Program-made: the position numbers and the translations under genes
Notes under the pieces: generated by a model
Database searches by the model: none
What the model was told of the DNA's origin: nothing
What the model saw: the letters and a program-made list of their open reading frames with translations, nothing else
Part shown: positions 48,749 through 60,254 of the stretch, one piece after another
How the letters are laid out: each line of letters begins with the position of its first letter
How positions within the stretch are numbered: position 1 is the first letter of the stretch
Source: Simiduia agarivorans SA1 = DSM 21679
GTDB lineage: Bacteria > Pseudomonadota > Gammaproteobacteria > Pseudomonadales > Cellvibrionaceae
Assembly: GCF_000305785.2 (NCBI RefSeq)
Contig: NC_018868.3
Location: forward strand, 620,001-684,000
DNA: 64,000 nucleotides
Direction: 5' to 3'

Positions 48749-48979
48749 ATGGACGATAATATGATTAATAAATTAGTTGAAGAAGCTCAGCGCCTTGCTG
48801 AACCCTTAGATTTACAAAGTTTGATAGATCAAGGATTAATTCTGAAAAAAGGTAAATGCTATTACCTAAATTGCGATCCGGCAGAATTGCCAAAACTCGC
48901 CAGAAGGAGGATTGTAGGAATAGAGAAAAATAAAAATGGGGTGAAGGTGAACTTCTCTAGGATACAAAAGCAGCTGTAA
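48749..48979 (+). CDS. Small orphan protein
   Basis: This 76-residue protein has an excellent ribosome site (AAGGAGG, 48739-48745). The N-terminal half is acidic and helical (LVEEAQRLAEPLDLQSLIDQG); the C-terminal half is basic (LARRRIVGIEKNKNGVKVN). Two Cys flank a Tyr-Leu-Asn segment. I do not recognise a family. It lies alone between the protease pseudogene and the integrase. Confidence 0.6.
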   Translation: MDDNMINKLVEEAQRLAEPLDLQSLIDQGLILKKGKCYYLNCDPAELPKLARRRIVGIEKNKNGVKVNFSRIQKQL

Positions 48980-49098
48980 ATGCTACAAAAGTTATAAGTA
49001 ATATGGGTAAAGAAATTTAAAAACCGCATCTATCGCATCCCATAGATGCCTGTGGGAGAGCTAACTTAATTCAATGACTGGATTTGACCGATGGAAGA

Positions 49099-49872
49099 CT
49101 AATTTAGATCATTTAGAGCATCCTCTAAAACTGCCTCAGGCGGATCCTCATAAATCAAAGTGGTTGAAGGGTTTACGTGTCCAGCAATCTTCTGTGCGAT
49201 TTTCACTGACTTCCTTTGTTTATGAATGATATGGGTGATCAATGCTCGACGCCCACTGTGAGAGCTGGCTTTCTCAATACCGGCCCAGTCTCGTAACATT
49301 AGCGCCATGTGCTCCTGAAGCGTATTCGGCGAATATGATCCACCTTTCTGTGTAATGAAAAGAGGGGAGGAGGGCTTTAATACCTCGCCTTTGGCGATGC
49401 GCATTTGTATATAGTTCGTCAACGCCTCCCGAAGGCTGCCGTCCACCATGGGTAAATCTCGGGATTTGCCTTTATGCTTCTTAAGCGGCGGATAGAAATC
49501 TTCCGGATTAACGGCAGCACCTGATTTGGCCAGAATTTCCACTTGTTTAATAATCTTGTTGAAGGTCTCCACATCAAAGCTGACCGTTCTGCGCTGGTAC
49601 ACCGTTTTGGAACGGTTCATGGCGTCAGCACCTTTGGTGTAGGCAGCCGGCAAGCTCATTACTTCCAGGAGCTTGAATCCCGAACCCAGGGAGTTCAGTT
49701 TGGCCACTTCCTTGATCTGCAGTAGGGCAATTTCTTGAGCCCGCAGACCGAGCTTGAAACTGATCTGCATGATCGCCGTATTTTTCTCAGGGTGCCGATG
49801 TTCCTGGATGACCTGAAAAAGGTGTTGTTGCTGCTCAGCCGTAGGGACCCGAGCCTGGCCAGATTTTGCCAT
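49099..49872 (-). CDS. Tyrosine recombinase/integrase
   Basis: This 257-residue integrase has SFKLGLRAQEIALLQIKEV (catalytic Arg), HSGRRALITHI (His-x-x-Arg) and GHVNPSTTLIYEDP (His/nucleophile Tyr). The N-terminal DNA-binding domain is minimal. ATG 49872 follows TGAGG and is preferred to a longer frame from 49938. It lies 1.1 kb from the dif site and its last bases are echoed at 45340-45379. It probably moved a small accessory element into this terminus region. Confidence 0.88.
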   Translation of the reverse strand: MAKSGQARVPTAEQQQHLFQVIQEHRHPEKNTAIMQISFKLGLRAQEIALLQIKEVAKLNSLGSGFKLLEVMSLPAAYTKGADAMNRSKTVYQRRTVSFDVETFNKIIKQVEILAKSGAAVNPEDFYPPLKKHKGKSRDLPMVDGSLREALTNYIQMRIAKGEVLKPSSPLFITQKGGSYSPNTLQEHMALMLRDWAGIEKASSHSGRRALITHIIHKQRKSVKIAQKIAGHVNPSTTLIYEDPPEAVLEDALNDLN

Positions 49873-50108
49873 TGTAGGCCTCAAAATAGGGTACGTTAAT
49901 AATCCGTAATAATGGTATTTTAACGGATTACTGGCCAAATAGGAGATAGAACTGTCGGAAAATGACGTATCACGCGTCTGATATGGGAGCCTTTGAAAAA
50001 CCTTCCAGGCAATTGGCAGTATCCACTCGAAGCCCGATACAATGCGTTCTGAAACGAGGCCTTTCCGAATACCGAGCTACGATCATCGCACTAAAGCCAG
50101 AACCCAAA

Positions 50109-50273
50109 TTAGCGAAATTCGATCCGAATTTTCTTCCTGCGAGCCCTTACAAGTGCTGCGATGGGAGAAGCTTCGGGTCGTTTGAAATCGTAATCCTGTG
50201 CATCAGCGATCTCGATAACACGGCGATCACGCTCGTTCTGTTTTTCAAGTTTCAATCTGCGGATATCCATCAT
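50109..50273 (-). CDS. Possible small basic protein
   Basis: This 54-residue frame begins MMDIRRLKLEKQNERD after an AAGGTG ribosome site and ends with a basic tail (VRARRKKIRIEFR). The amphipathic helical start and charged composition look protein-like. There is no family match, and the antisense frame is open as well, so it stays tentative. Confidence 0.38.
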   Translation of the reverse strand: MMDIRRLKLEKQNERDRRVIEIADAQDYDFKRPEASPIAALVRARRKKIRIEFR

Positions 50274-50361
50274 CAACACCTTGGTAAAATATTGTACTAC
50301 TGAGGCATGCAAAAGAAGACGGCTCGGCTAGCTAGTATTGACTCTGAGATTGCAACCACCC

Positions 50362-50595
50362 CTAAAGATCAGTGATGGGTACGTCTATTGAAATTGCACT
50401 CTCCGTGACCACATGGATATTTGTTAGGTCATGCGCCAGTGCTAATTCAGCTAAATCTATAAATGGAGTTCTGTAACCCTCAGCTTTGACCCTAGGTTCG
50501 AGCCAATAAAAGCCATCCTCATCCTGCAGTACTCGAATACCTTGCTCCGGCGGCGTCTCGCTACATTTGCACTGAATTAGCTTAACGAGCTTCAT
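50362..50595 (-). CDS. Small orphan protein with strong ribosome site
   Basis: This 77-residue protein starts after AAGGAGG (seven bases before the ATG). It has a CKC pair near the N-terminus, a segment GIRVLQDEDGFYWLEP that reads as a beta-hairpin, and an acidic C-terminus. I do not recognise a family. It is most likely an accessory gene carried with the integrase. Confidence 0.6.
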   Translation of the reverse strand: MKLVKLIQCKCSETPPEQGIRVLQDEDGFYWLEPRVKAEGYRTPFIDLAELALAHDLTNIHVVTESAISIDVPITDL

Positions 50596-51007
50596 GAGGA
50601 GGCCTCCTTATTGGTGCAATTTCAGATCATACCACTGAACGGCGCACCGAGAGACTTACCCAGACAAAGAAGTCGACTGAAGTAACTCGTATCCACGCGC
50701 GGCTTCATTGCCAAGGCCAGATATCGTAGTTTTACTAAAATATCAAAAAAATGAAATCAAAATTTCTTGTTAATATTCAATATCTTAGAAAGGTAAATGG
50801 AACAAAAAAGCAGATTATGTCGGACAACCCACTTACGTTTATAACGTCCGGTATCCATCCGATCCCGAGCCATCATCCCAGCCTGACCAAGTAGCGACAG
50901 CCCTTTGATGGTTACCGGGTGGAAGGAGGAGATCCGACGACGCACACCCGGTAACCATCCAACCCCCGTAAAAGCCTCTGGCAAGCCCTAGGATCGACTT
51001 TCCCCAC
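50596..51007. other. Non-coding DNA left of dif, with a 15-bp inverted repeat
   Basis: No supported gene. GATGGTTACCGGGTG (50907-50921) and CACCCGGTAACCATC (50945-50959) form a perfect 15-bp inverted repeat around a 23-base loop. The loop contains an AAGGAGGAG run. No T-run follows, so a simple terminator is unlikely. Confidence 0.6.
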
Positions 51008-51035
51008 ATTGCGCATAATCTATATTATGTTAAAT
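51008..51035 (+). other. dif: Chromosome dimer resolution site dif
   Basis: The 28-bp site matches the E. coli dif consensus at 25 positions, by my recollection of that sequence. The XerC half reads ATTGCGCATAA (two differences), the central hexamer TCTATA (one difference) and the XerD half TTATGTTAAAT (identical). XerCD recombine here at the septum under FtsK control. The site marks the replication terminus and the right edge of the accessory region. Confidence 0.92.
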
Positions 51036-51112
51036 TATATGTTATTCAGTTGCGGTCAAGACAGACAGTCCCCCACGTACACTATCGGTTAACATAGGCC
51101 ATATGGACATAC

Positions 51113-51136
51113 AAAAAAGCCCGCTTGCGCGGGCCT
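51113..51136 (-). terminator. Terminator of icd
   Basis: On the minus strand, GCCCGC/GCGGGC with a 4-base loop (51119-51134) is followed by TTTTTT (51118-51113). It lies 20 bases after the icd stop codon. Confidence 0.85.
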
Positions 51137-51154
51137 TATCTTATCGTTGAACTA

Positions 51155-53865
<2,711 letters not shown>

Positions 53866-55965
53866 ATGAGATACCTAGCCTTAACTCTAGCATTGGTCAT
53901 CGCCTGTACCGGCACACTTCAGGCTTCAACAAACACCAAAGATCCAGAGCTGCGATATACCGAAAGCCAATCGCGTACCGCAGTTGAAATAATTGAAAAG
54001 CTATCGACACGGCATTATCGCAAACTCAGCCTGGACGATAACCTCTCCAGCGCCTATCTCGATAAACTGCTGGAGACGCTCGATCCGGGGAAAGCGTATT
54101 TCTACGCCTCCGACGTCAATAAGTTCGAGAAAAACAGAAAGAAATTTGACGATTTTTTCAAATCCGGCGACCTGTCAATTGGTTACCAGATTTATGGCCT
54201 ATACCGCGACCGTGTTGCCAACCGGCTGGATTCAATCATTGCAGAATTGGAAGATCCCGAGACCAAATTTGATTTCACGCGGGATGAAGCACTCGACAAC
54301 GACAGGGAAAACGCAGCCTGGCCGAAGGATAAGGCTGAGGCAGACGAACTCTGGCGCCAGCGGGTAAAAGCGGCGGTATTATCGTTGAAACTGAGCGGCA
54401 AAACCGTTGCAGAAGCAAAAACCACGCTGATCCGGCGCTACAAGAATCAGGCAAACCGCCTGGCGCAGCAGGACGGCGAGGATGTGTTTGAGACACTCAT
54501 CAACGCCCTCACCCTCCTCTATGATCCACACACCAACTATTTGTCCCCGCGTACGCTGGAAAATTTCAACATTAATATGTCGCTTTCACTGGAAGGCATT
54601 GGTGCGGTTCTGCAAACGGAAGATGAATTCACCAAAATTGTCCGGCTGGTGGCCGCAGGACCGGCGGAAAAGTCTGGTCAAATTAAACCCTCTGATAAGA
54701 TTCTCGCCGTAGGCCAGGGTAAAGATGGTGAAATGGTGGACGTGGTTGGCTGGCGGCTGGATGAGGTCGTTCAGTTGATTCGCGGCGAGCCCAGCACCGT
54801 GGTCCGTTTACAAATACAGCCGGCTAACGAGGATGCCACTGGCGTAAAAATTGTTTCCATCACCCGGGAACGCGTCAAGCTTGAAGAGCAGGCAGCCAAA
54901 AAAGCAGTCTTTGAACTCAAGCGTGGTGACGAAACTTATCGCCTGGGCGTCATTGATGTCCCGGCCTTTTATCTGGATTTTGAGGCCTATCGCCAGCGCG
55001 ATCCGAATTTCAAAAGCACGACCCGCGATGTGCGCCGGCTTTTGTTCGAGCTGGAACAGGAAAAAGTAGACGGAATCATTCTGGATTTGCGCAATAATGG
55101 TGGCGGCTCTTTGCAAGAAGCCACCACACTGACCGACCTGTTTATTGATCAGGGGCCGGTTGTTCAGATTCGTCAGTCGAACGAAACCATCTCCCGTTAC
55201 CACCGTTCACGTGAACGCGCCATGTATCGCGGGCCACTATTGGTACTTATCAATCGCTTGAGCGCATCGGCCTCTGAAATTTTTGCGGGTGCCATTCAGG
55301 ATTATGGTCGTGGCATTATTGTGGGGTCTCAGTCTTTCGGTAAAGGTACTGTGCAATCACTGACCGGTTTACAGGAAGGTCAACTCAAGATCACTGAGTC
55401 CAAGTTCTACCGCGTGTCAGGTGACAGCACTCAACACCGTGGCGTCATTCCTGATATTACATTGCCCAACCTTATCGACGACACAGAAGTAGGCGAAAGC
55501 GCATACGATAACGCCCTGCCCTGGGACAAGATCCACCCGGTGGCTCACGATCGCTATTTTGATATCAGCAACTTCATGGCACAGATTAATCCTGCCCACG
55601 AAAAACGGGTAGTTGCCAATCCAGATTTCAACTTTCTGGCCGATCAGATGCAATTGATGAATGAGCTGAAACAAAAAAAGACGCTGTCATTAAATGAAAG
55701 CCAGCGACTGAAAGAAAAGGCACAGCTTGACGCACGCAATCTGGCGGCAGAAAACATGCGTCGCAAGGCCAAAGGTGAGGAACCCTACGCCAGCATCGAG
55801 GCGCTAAAGGAAGCCAATGATGCCGAAAACGAACAAGCGCTCAGCGGTCCGATCCAAATTGACACTGAGAAAGACAGCCTGCTGTTAGAAGCTGGCGAAA
55901 TTCTGGCCGATTTCATTGTGACTCAGCGTGAGGAAAGTGCTAACAAAATTGCGAATTTTAACTGA
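53866..55965 (+). CDS. prc: Tail-specific carboxy-terminal protease
   Basis: This 699-residue periplasmic protease has a signal peptide (MRYLALTLALVIACTGTLQA), an N-terminal helical domain, a PDZ domain (LEGIGAVLQTEDEFTKIVRL, AGPAEKSGQIKPSDKI) and the S41 catalytic domain. The Ser-Lys dyad is in RLSASASEIFAGA and QSFGKGTVQS. A C-terminal DUF3340-like extension follows. It trims or degrades proteins by their C-termini, including penicillin-binding protein 3 in E. coli. ATG 53866 is chosen because the signal peptide starts there. Confidence 0.95.
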   Translation: MRYLALTLALVIACTGTLQASTNTKDPELRYTESQSRTAVEIIEKLSTRHYRKLSLDDNLSSAYLDKLLETLDPGKAYFYASDVNKFEKNRKKFDDFFKSGDLSIGYQIYGLYRDRVANRLDSIIAELEDPETKFDFTRDEALDNDRENAAWPKDKAEADELWRQRVKAAVLSLKLSGKTVAEAKTTLIRRYKNQANRLAQQDGEDVFETLINALTLLYDPHTNYLSPRTLENFNINMSLSLEGIGAVLQTEDEFTKIVRLVAAGPAEKSGQIKPSDKILAVGQGKDGEMVDVVGWRLDEVVQLIRGEPSTVVRLQIQPANEDATGVKIVSITRERVKLEEQAAKKAVFELKRGDETYRLGVIDVPAFYLDFEAYRQRDPNFKSTTRDVRRLLFELEQEKVDGIILDLRNNGGGSLQEATTLTDLFIDQGPVVQIRQSNETISRYHRSRERAMYRGPLLVLINRLSASASEIFAGAIQDYGRGIIVGSQSFGKGTVQSLTGLQEGQLKITESKFYRVSGDSTQHRGVIPDITLPNLIDDTEVGESAYDNALPWDKIHPVAHDRYFDISNFMAQINPAHEKRVVANPDFNFLADQMQLMNELKQKKTLSLNESQRLKEKAQLDARNLAAENMRRKAKGEEPYASIEALKEANDAENEQALSGPIQIDTEKDSLLLEAGEILADFIVTQREESANKIANFN

Positions 55966-55985
55966 TTCGTTCTGCCGTATTTATC

Positions 55986-56012
55986 AAGCCCCTCTTTAGG
56001 GGCTTATTTTTT
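55986..56012 (+). terminator. Terminator of prc
   Basis: AAGCCCCT (55986-55993) and AGGGGCTT (55998-56005) form an 8-bp stem followed by A and six T (56007-56012). It lies 20 bases after the prc stop and just before xthA. Confidence 0.9.
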
Positions 56013-56026
56013 GCTTGGGGGAAGTT

Positions 56027-56839
56027 TTGAAGATCGTTTCTTTTAATATCAATAGCATCCGGGCGCGCATGCATCAGCTTGAAGCAATCATTGCACGGCA
56101 TCAGCCGGATTTCATCGGGTTACAAGAAACCAAGTGCCAGGACAAAGACTTCCCCGAGGAAGCCATACAGGCGTTGGGTTATCATGTTATTTTTCACGGG
56201 CAAAAAACCCATTACGGCGTTGCTCTGCTCTCACGCCAGAGGCCTGAAGCGGTTATCAAAGGTTTTCCAACCGATGAGGATGATGCGCAACGTCGTTTTA
56301 TTGGTGCGAAATTCCAATTCCGCGATAGTCCATTATGGGTCTATAACGGCTATTTTCCGCAGGGCGAAAACCAGGGTCACCCTACCAAGTACCCCGCAAA
56401 AGCCCGTTTTTATAGCGATTTAACCAATCTGATCGGCAATAGTCATACCCCATCAGACCAACTGGTGATTATGGGAGACCTCAATATTTCCCCAACGGAT
56501 GCCGACATTGGCATTGGCGATGCCAACCGGAAGCGTTGGTTGCGTGATGGTAAGTGCAGCTTTTTACCGGAAGAACGTGAGTGGCTGTCAACTTTACTGG
56601 CGCAGGGACTGAGCGATAGCTTTCGTGCACTCAATCCCGCTGTGGATGACCAGTTCAGTTGGTTTGATTATCGCAGTCGTGGTTTTGAGGATACGCCTAA
56701 GCGAGGGCTGCGTATCGATGGGATTCTGGTCACCGACTCTCTGCTTAATCTCAGCGAATCTGCAGGGATAGATTACGATATCAGGAGCATGGACAAACCG
56801 TCGGATCACGCCCCTGTATATCTGCACCTGAAAGATTAA
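56027..56839 (+). CDS. xthA: Exonuclease III
   Basis: This 270-residue enzyme cleaves abasic sites in DNA and digests 3' ends during base-excision repair. Motifs: KIVSFNINSIRARMHQLE, GLQETKCQD (metal-binding Glu), GDLNISPTDADIG and SDHAPVYLHL (catalytic Asp-His). The start is TTG 56027, placing the conserved KIVSFN at residue 2; GGGGGAAG just upstream serves as ribosome site. An earlier TTG (56015) would add four residues. The terminator of prc separates the two genes. Its stop overlaps that of the convergent kinase gene. Confidence 0.93.
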   Translation: MKIVSFNINSIRARMHQLEAIIARHQPDFIGLQETKCQDKDFPEEAIQALGYHVIFHGQKTHYGVALLSRQRPEAVIKGFPTDEDDAQRRFIGAKFQFRDSPLWVYNGYFPQGENQGHPTKYPAKARFYSDLTNLIGNSHTPSDQLVIMGDLNISPTDADIGIGDANRKRWLRDGKCSFLPEEREWLSTLLAQGLSDSFRALNPAVDDQFSWFDYRSRGFEDTPKRGLRIDGILVTDSLLNLSESAGIDYDIRSMDKPSDHAPVYLHLKD

Positions 56840-59037
56840 TCCTGATCGGTGTTTTTACCTAGCCAACGCCTTAGGTTTTGCTCGAGCTTCTCAAAACTCA
56901 CGGGCTTGGCCAGGTAATCACTCATACCTGCAGCATAACATTTGGCCTGATCAGATTCGCCGGCATGGGCCGTCATTGCGACTACCGGCAAGGGCTTTGA
57001 TACGCCCTGCGCCTGTTCCTTACGTCTGATTGCCTGGGTGGCTTCATAACCATCCATTTCCGGCATCTGGCAATCCATCAGAACAAGATCAAACGGCTGC
57101 TCTTCAAGCGCCGCGAGTGCTTCGCGGCCATTGTTGGCAATCACCACCTTGTAACCGAGTTTGCCCAACATGCCCTTAGACACCATCTGGTTGACACGGT
57201 GATCGTCCACCAGCAGCACGCGCCGGCCATTGCCCTGCGGTCCGCTTTTGTCTTTCTCCAGCGTAGCTTCATCGGCTTTTAACAGGGACTGGCACACAGC
57301 CTGATGCAGGTTTTTGCGCAAAACCGGTTTTAACAAGACTGTTTGCCCTGCCGCAATCCGATCAACGCGTTCATCTGCCCGTTGCGCGAGCGTACAGGCA
57401 ATGACAAAGGGCGTCGCCTGAAAATGCTGATGCTGCGCGAGCTTTTCGGCCAATACTAAACTATCCAGTGACTTAACCAGTGTATATATTAAGAGGCCAT
57501 CGAAAGGCTTTTCATCTTTTTCGGCATCCTCCATGAGTTGTATAGCCTGATCCGGGTCCTGGGTCATTTCAATATCCATGCCCCAAGCTTCCATTTCAAT
57601 GTGAAACGACTCTTCTATAGAAGGCGGGATGCCTACGAGCAGCATTTTTTTATTGCGAAGCTGTGGATTCACAGCCAAGGCTTTGGGGGATTTGCTGGTT
57701 AATTCAAGCGTAACGTTGAAAAAGTACTGCACGCCCTTCCCCGGCTCTTCATAAACTTGTAAGGAGCCATTCATAAATTCAGCGATACCTTTACACAAGG
57801 TGATGCCCAGGGGCTCTTCTGGATCAGCATCCTTTACGTTTTCCTGTTTTTTGTTGGGTTGCGCCGGAAGTGTTGCGCCTTGGTACTCATCGATGATGGT
57901 TATCTGCAATTCACCTTGCTGATCATTTTTTAATACAAATTCGGACTTAAACAGGATACTTCCAAACGCTGAATGTTTTATTGCGTGAGAGAGAAGATTG
58001 ATCAAAACCTGCTCAAGGCGTTGATTATCGCCTTTCACCCGGATCGGGGTGTCCGAATCGAGCACATGATTTAACTCAACATCCTGCTGATAGGCATCGT
58101 GTGCGACGTCTTCAACCACATGCTCAATCAGTTTCCATAAATTGAAAATAGACTTTTCAAGCACAAGATTCTGATTGGTCACTTTGGAGAAATCGATCGC
58201 AGCGTCCACCATGTTGAGTTGGCGCTCGCCTGCCTTTACCGCCAACGCAATAAATTCTTTTTGCTGCGCCGTGAGTGAGCTATCAGCCAGTAAACTCAGC
58301 GAACCCAGTATGTCGTTAAGTGATGTCCGGATTTCTGTACCGAACCGACTGAGAAACGTGTTTTTGAGTTCTGCCGCTGCTTGTGTATCGCGTTTCTCAA
58401 TTTCAAGATTACGGGCGTGCTGGTCCAGGTTGTATTGTGCTTCGAGGCGATCCCAATAGATGCGGGAATTCACCTCGCCCTGATGATCCAGCAAGAGATA
58501 AAACACCAGCATCATCACGCCATAAATATAACCTTCCCAGGTGCCCAGCATGACCGCTGTAGCGCCAGCCGGAATCTGACCGATAAAAAGGTACATCCCC
58601 AGAAATTTTCTGTAGGGCGACAGGACACTGGCCACACTGGAATAAAATACGACGGAGTAAAGCCAGATCAGCAACGTATCATTCTGCATGCCAATCGTAT
58701 AAGTGATGCTGGCAACGATCAGGCTCCACCAGCCGGCTCCGACAAAAGAGGCCCAAAAGTAATGGCTTCGCCAGCGACCAGGCGCTCTTGGGTACAGGCT
58801 GTCAAACCGGAACAGGAAATAGCCACGCCACAAGGTAATGATCAACAAGCCGATAGCCAGCGTCAGCGCGAAATTCGGCGCCTCGGTATAAAAATCACCC
58901 AATGCGAGGCACAGGCCAAATGCCACCAGGTTCAGAATCAGGCCTCTGCGGCTGTATTTCGCCATGCGCGCATCAGTTTCACGCATGATTTTACGGTCTT
59001 TCTGGACCTTGTTTGCCGGGATGAACAACTGCAACAT
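56836..59037 (-). CDS. Hybrid sensor kinase lacking the phospho-acceptor His, with receiver domain
   Basis: This 733-residue protein has an N-terminal membrane part (about six helices in residues 30-185), a degenerate dimerisation helix, an HATPase-like domain, a degenerate first receiver (about 460-590) and a proper C-terminal receiver (VLLVDDHRVNQ, LVLMDCQMPEMDG with phospho-Asp, Lys in YLAKPVSF). The H-box reads FGTEIRTSLNDILG, with Thr234 where His is expected. The ATPase N-box NLLSHAIKHS has His in place of the metal-binding Asn, and no DxGxG G1 box is visible. It looks like a pseudokinase that still receives phosphate. The gene itself is intact, so this form may be selected. Confidence 0.85.
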   Translation of the reverse strand: MLQLFIPANKVQKDRKIMRETDARMAKYSRRGLILNLVAFGLCLALGDFYTEAPNFALTLAIGLLIITLWRGYFLFRFDSLYPRAPGRWRSHYFWASFVGAGWWSLIVASITYTIGMQNDTLLIWLYSVVFYSSVASVLSPYRKFLGMYLFIGQIPAGATAVMLGTWEGYIYGVMMLVFYLLLDHQGEVNSRIYWDRLEAQYNLDQHARNLEIEKRDTQAAAELKNTFLSRFGTEIRTSLNDILGSLSLLADSSLTAQQKEFIALAVKAGERQLNMVDAAIDFSKVTNQNLVLEKSIFNLWKLIEHVVEDVAHDAYQQDVELNHVLDSDTPIRVKGDNQRLEQVLINLLSHAIKHSAFGSILFKSEFVLKNDQQGELQITIIDEYQGATLPAQPNKKQENVKDADPEEPLGITLCKGIAEFMNGSLQVYEEPGKGVQYFFNVTLELTSKSPKALAVNPQLRNKKMLLVGIPPSIEESFHIEMEAWGMDIEMTQDPDQAIQLMEDAEKDEKPFDGLLIYTLVKSLDSLVLAEKLAQHQHFQATPFVIACTLAQRADERVDRIAAGQTVLLKPVLRKNLHQAVCQSLLKADEATLEKDKSGPQGNGRRVLLVDDHRVNQMVSKGMLGKLGYKVVIANNGREALAALEEQPFDLVLMDCQMPEMDGYEATQAIRRKEQAQGVSKPLPVVAMTAHAGESDQAKCYAAGMSDYLAKPVSFEKLEQNLRRWLGKNTDQD

Positions 59038-59174
59038 GCGGAATATCCTGGTTGGGCAACGAGCACTGTTCACGGCATTGTAGTGTCAGACCACTAATTA
59101 ACAAGTCCCTGTCAACCAATTGGTCATCTATGCGTTATATTGGCTAAGAACGATGAAAATCCATAGGGGCTATT

Positions 59175-59693
59175 TTGAAATCACGGGCACTTGACCAGTT
59201 CCTGCAGGCGCACGAGCGTCAGGCATTTGGTATCGCCCGTGCGGCTGTCGGCAATACCGACGATGCGCTGGATCTGGTACAGGACGCCATGATGCAACTG
59301 GTGAAGGCCTACAGCGATAAAACCGAAATCGAATGGAAGCCGTTGTTTTACCGGATTCTGAACAATCGCATCATGGATCACTTCAGGCGGCAGAAAACCA
59401 AAGGCAAGGTATTGGTCGAGACCGAGGAAAGCCAGAATGCAGAGACCTGGGTCGCCGGAACCCTGCCCGATGGCGCCCAGCAGTTAAAACACGATCGCCA
59501 GATGAAGGCCCTTCAGCTCGCGCTGAAAGCACTGCCAGAACGCCAGAAAGAAGCCTTTCTGTTGCGTTGTTGGGAGGGCCAGGATACGGCACAAACCGCA
59601 GTCCACATGGGCTGCAGCGAAGGCAGTGTAAAAACCCATTACTCACGTGCCCTGCAGGCACTTCGCAAAGCGTTAGGAGATCTATGGCCATGA
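59175..59693 (+). CDS. ECF-type RNA polymerase sigma factor
   Basis: This 172-residue sigma-70-family protein has region 2 (GNTDDALDLVQDAMMQLVKAY, FYRILNNRIMDHFRR) and region 4 (ALPERQKEAFLLRCWEGQDTAQTAVHMG, GSVKTHYSRAL). The start is TTG 59175, with AGGGG upstream; no in-frame ATG precedes region 2. It begins an operon of four overlapping genes. The next gene likely makes its membrane-anchored regulator. Confidence 0.9.
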   Translation: MKSRALDQFLQAHERQAFGIARAAVGNTDDALDLVQDAMMQLVKAYSDKTEIEWKPLFYRILNNRIMDHFRRQKTKGKVLVETEESQNAETWVAGTLPDGAQQLKHDRQMKALQLALKALPERQKEAFLLRCWEGQDTAQTAVHMGCSEGSVKTHYSRALQALRKALGDLWP

Positions 59694-60049
59694 GCGATAA
59701 ACCCGCACCACGCGAAGACGGGATTGATCCCGGCTTTGAACGGTTTTTGCGCCAACTGCCGGAAGAGCAGACGATTTCCGACGAAATCGCCATCCGACTT
59801 GCCCATGCGCGAGCCAGTGCGGTTGCGTCACATGCCAGGCACCGCGGTTATTGGCCTTACCTGGCCATAGCGGCAAGCATTCTTCTGGTGGGCGTGATGG
59901 GGTTAATAAATTTCTCGAATGTCCCACACAACACAGAACTATCGGTAGAGCTTGCGGCTGAGTTGGATATGATAATGGACGAAAATGAACGGGAATTGAT
60001 TGATGACCTTGAGTTCTATCAGTGGCTCAGTGAAATGGAGGCTGGTTAA
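59690..60049 (+). CDS. Single-pass membrane protein, probable anti-sigma factor
   Basis: This 119-residue protein has an N-terminal cytoplasmic part (GFERFLRQLPEEQTISDEIAIRLAHAR), one transmembrane helix (YWPYLAIAASILLVGVMGL) and an acidic periplasmic tail. It overlaps the sigma factor stop (ATGA 59690-59693). Position and topology fit an anti-sigma factor, but the zinc-binding HxxxCxxC motif of the best known class is absent. It resembles DUF3619-type proteins. Confidence 0.75.
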   Translation: MSDKPAPREDGIDPGFERFLRQLPEEQTISDEIAIRLAHARASAVASHARHRGYWPYLAIAASILLVGVMGLINFSNVPHNTELSVELAAELDMIMDENERELIDDLEFYQWLSEMEAG

Positions 60050-60254
60050 GTGGCTTTTGAGCACTTGGCTTTTGGCAATGCCCGCCTTGGCGAGTCAGGA
60101 AGAGGCTGCTTTTCTGGCCTTTTTAGGCACCCTGGAAGACGAGCAGGAGGCAGATTTGACCCCGCTCGACTGGGAATGGCTGCTGGACGACATATCGGCC
60201 CCCTCACCTTCAGGCAGTGTAATCGAACCAAAGGAGGAAAAAGCCAATGAATAA
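60030..60254 (+). CDS. Small secreted protein of the sigma operon
   Basis: This 74-residue protein starts at GTG 60030, giving a signal peptide KWRLVKWLLSTWLLAMPALA; the mature part is short and acidic (FLGTLEDEQEADLTPLDWEWLL). It overlaps the gene before it by 20 bases and the gene after it by 8 bases. No family is recognised, though a similar small gene lies upstream of DUF3106 genes in related bacteria. Confidence 0.68.
   Translation: MKWRLVKWLLSTWLLAMPALASQEEAAFLAFLGTLEDEQEADLTPLDWEWLLDDISAPSPSGSVIEPKEEKANE

Noticed and set aside
49962..50303. 113-codon plus-strand frame right of the integrase
   Set aside because: No ribosome site, irregular composition, and it is antisense to a better small candidate at 50109-50273.
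50757..50984. 75-codon minus-strand frame next to dif
   Set aside because: It spans the 15-bp inverted repeat, has no ribosome site or family similarity, and ends in a low-complexity AT-rich tail.
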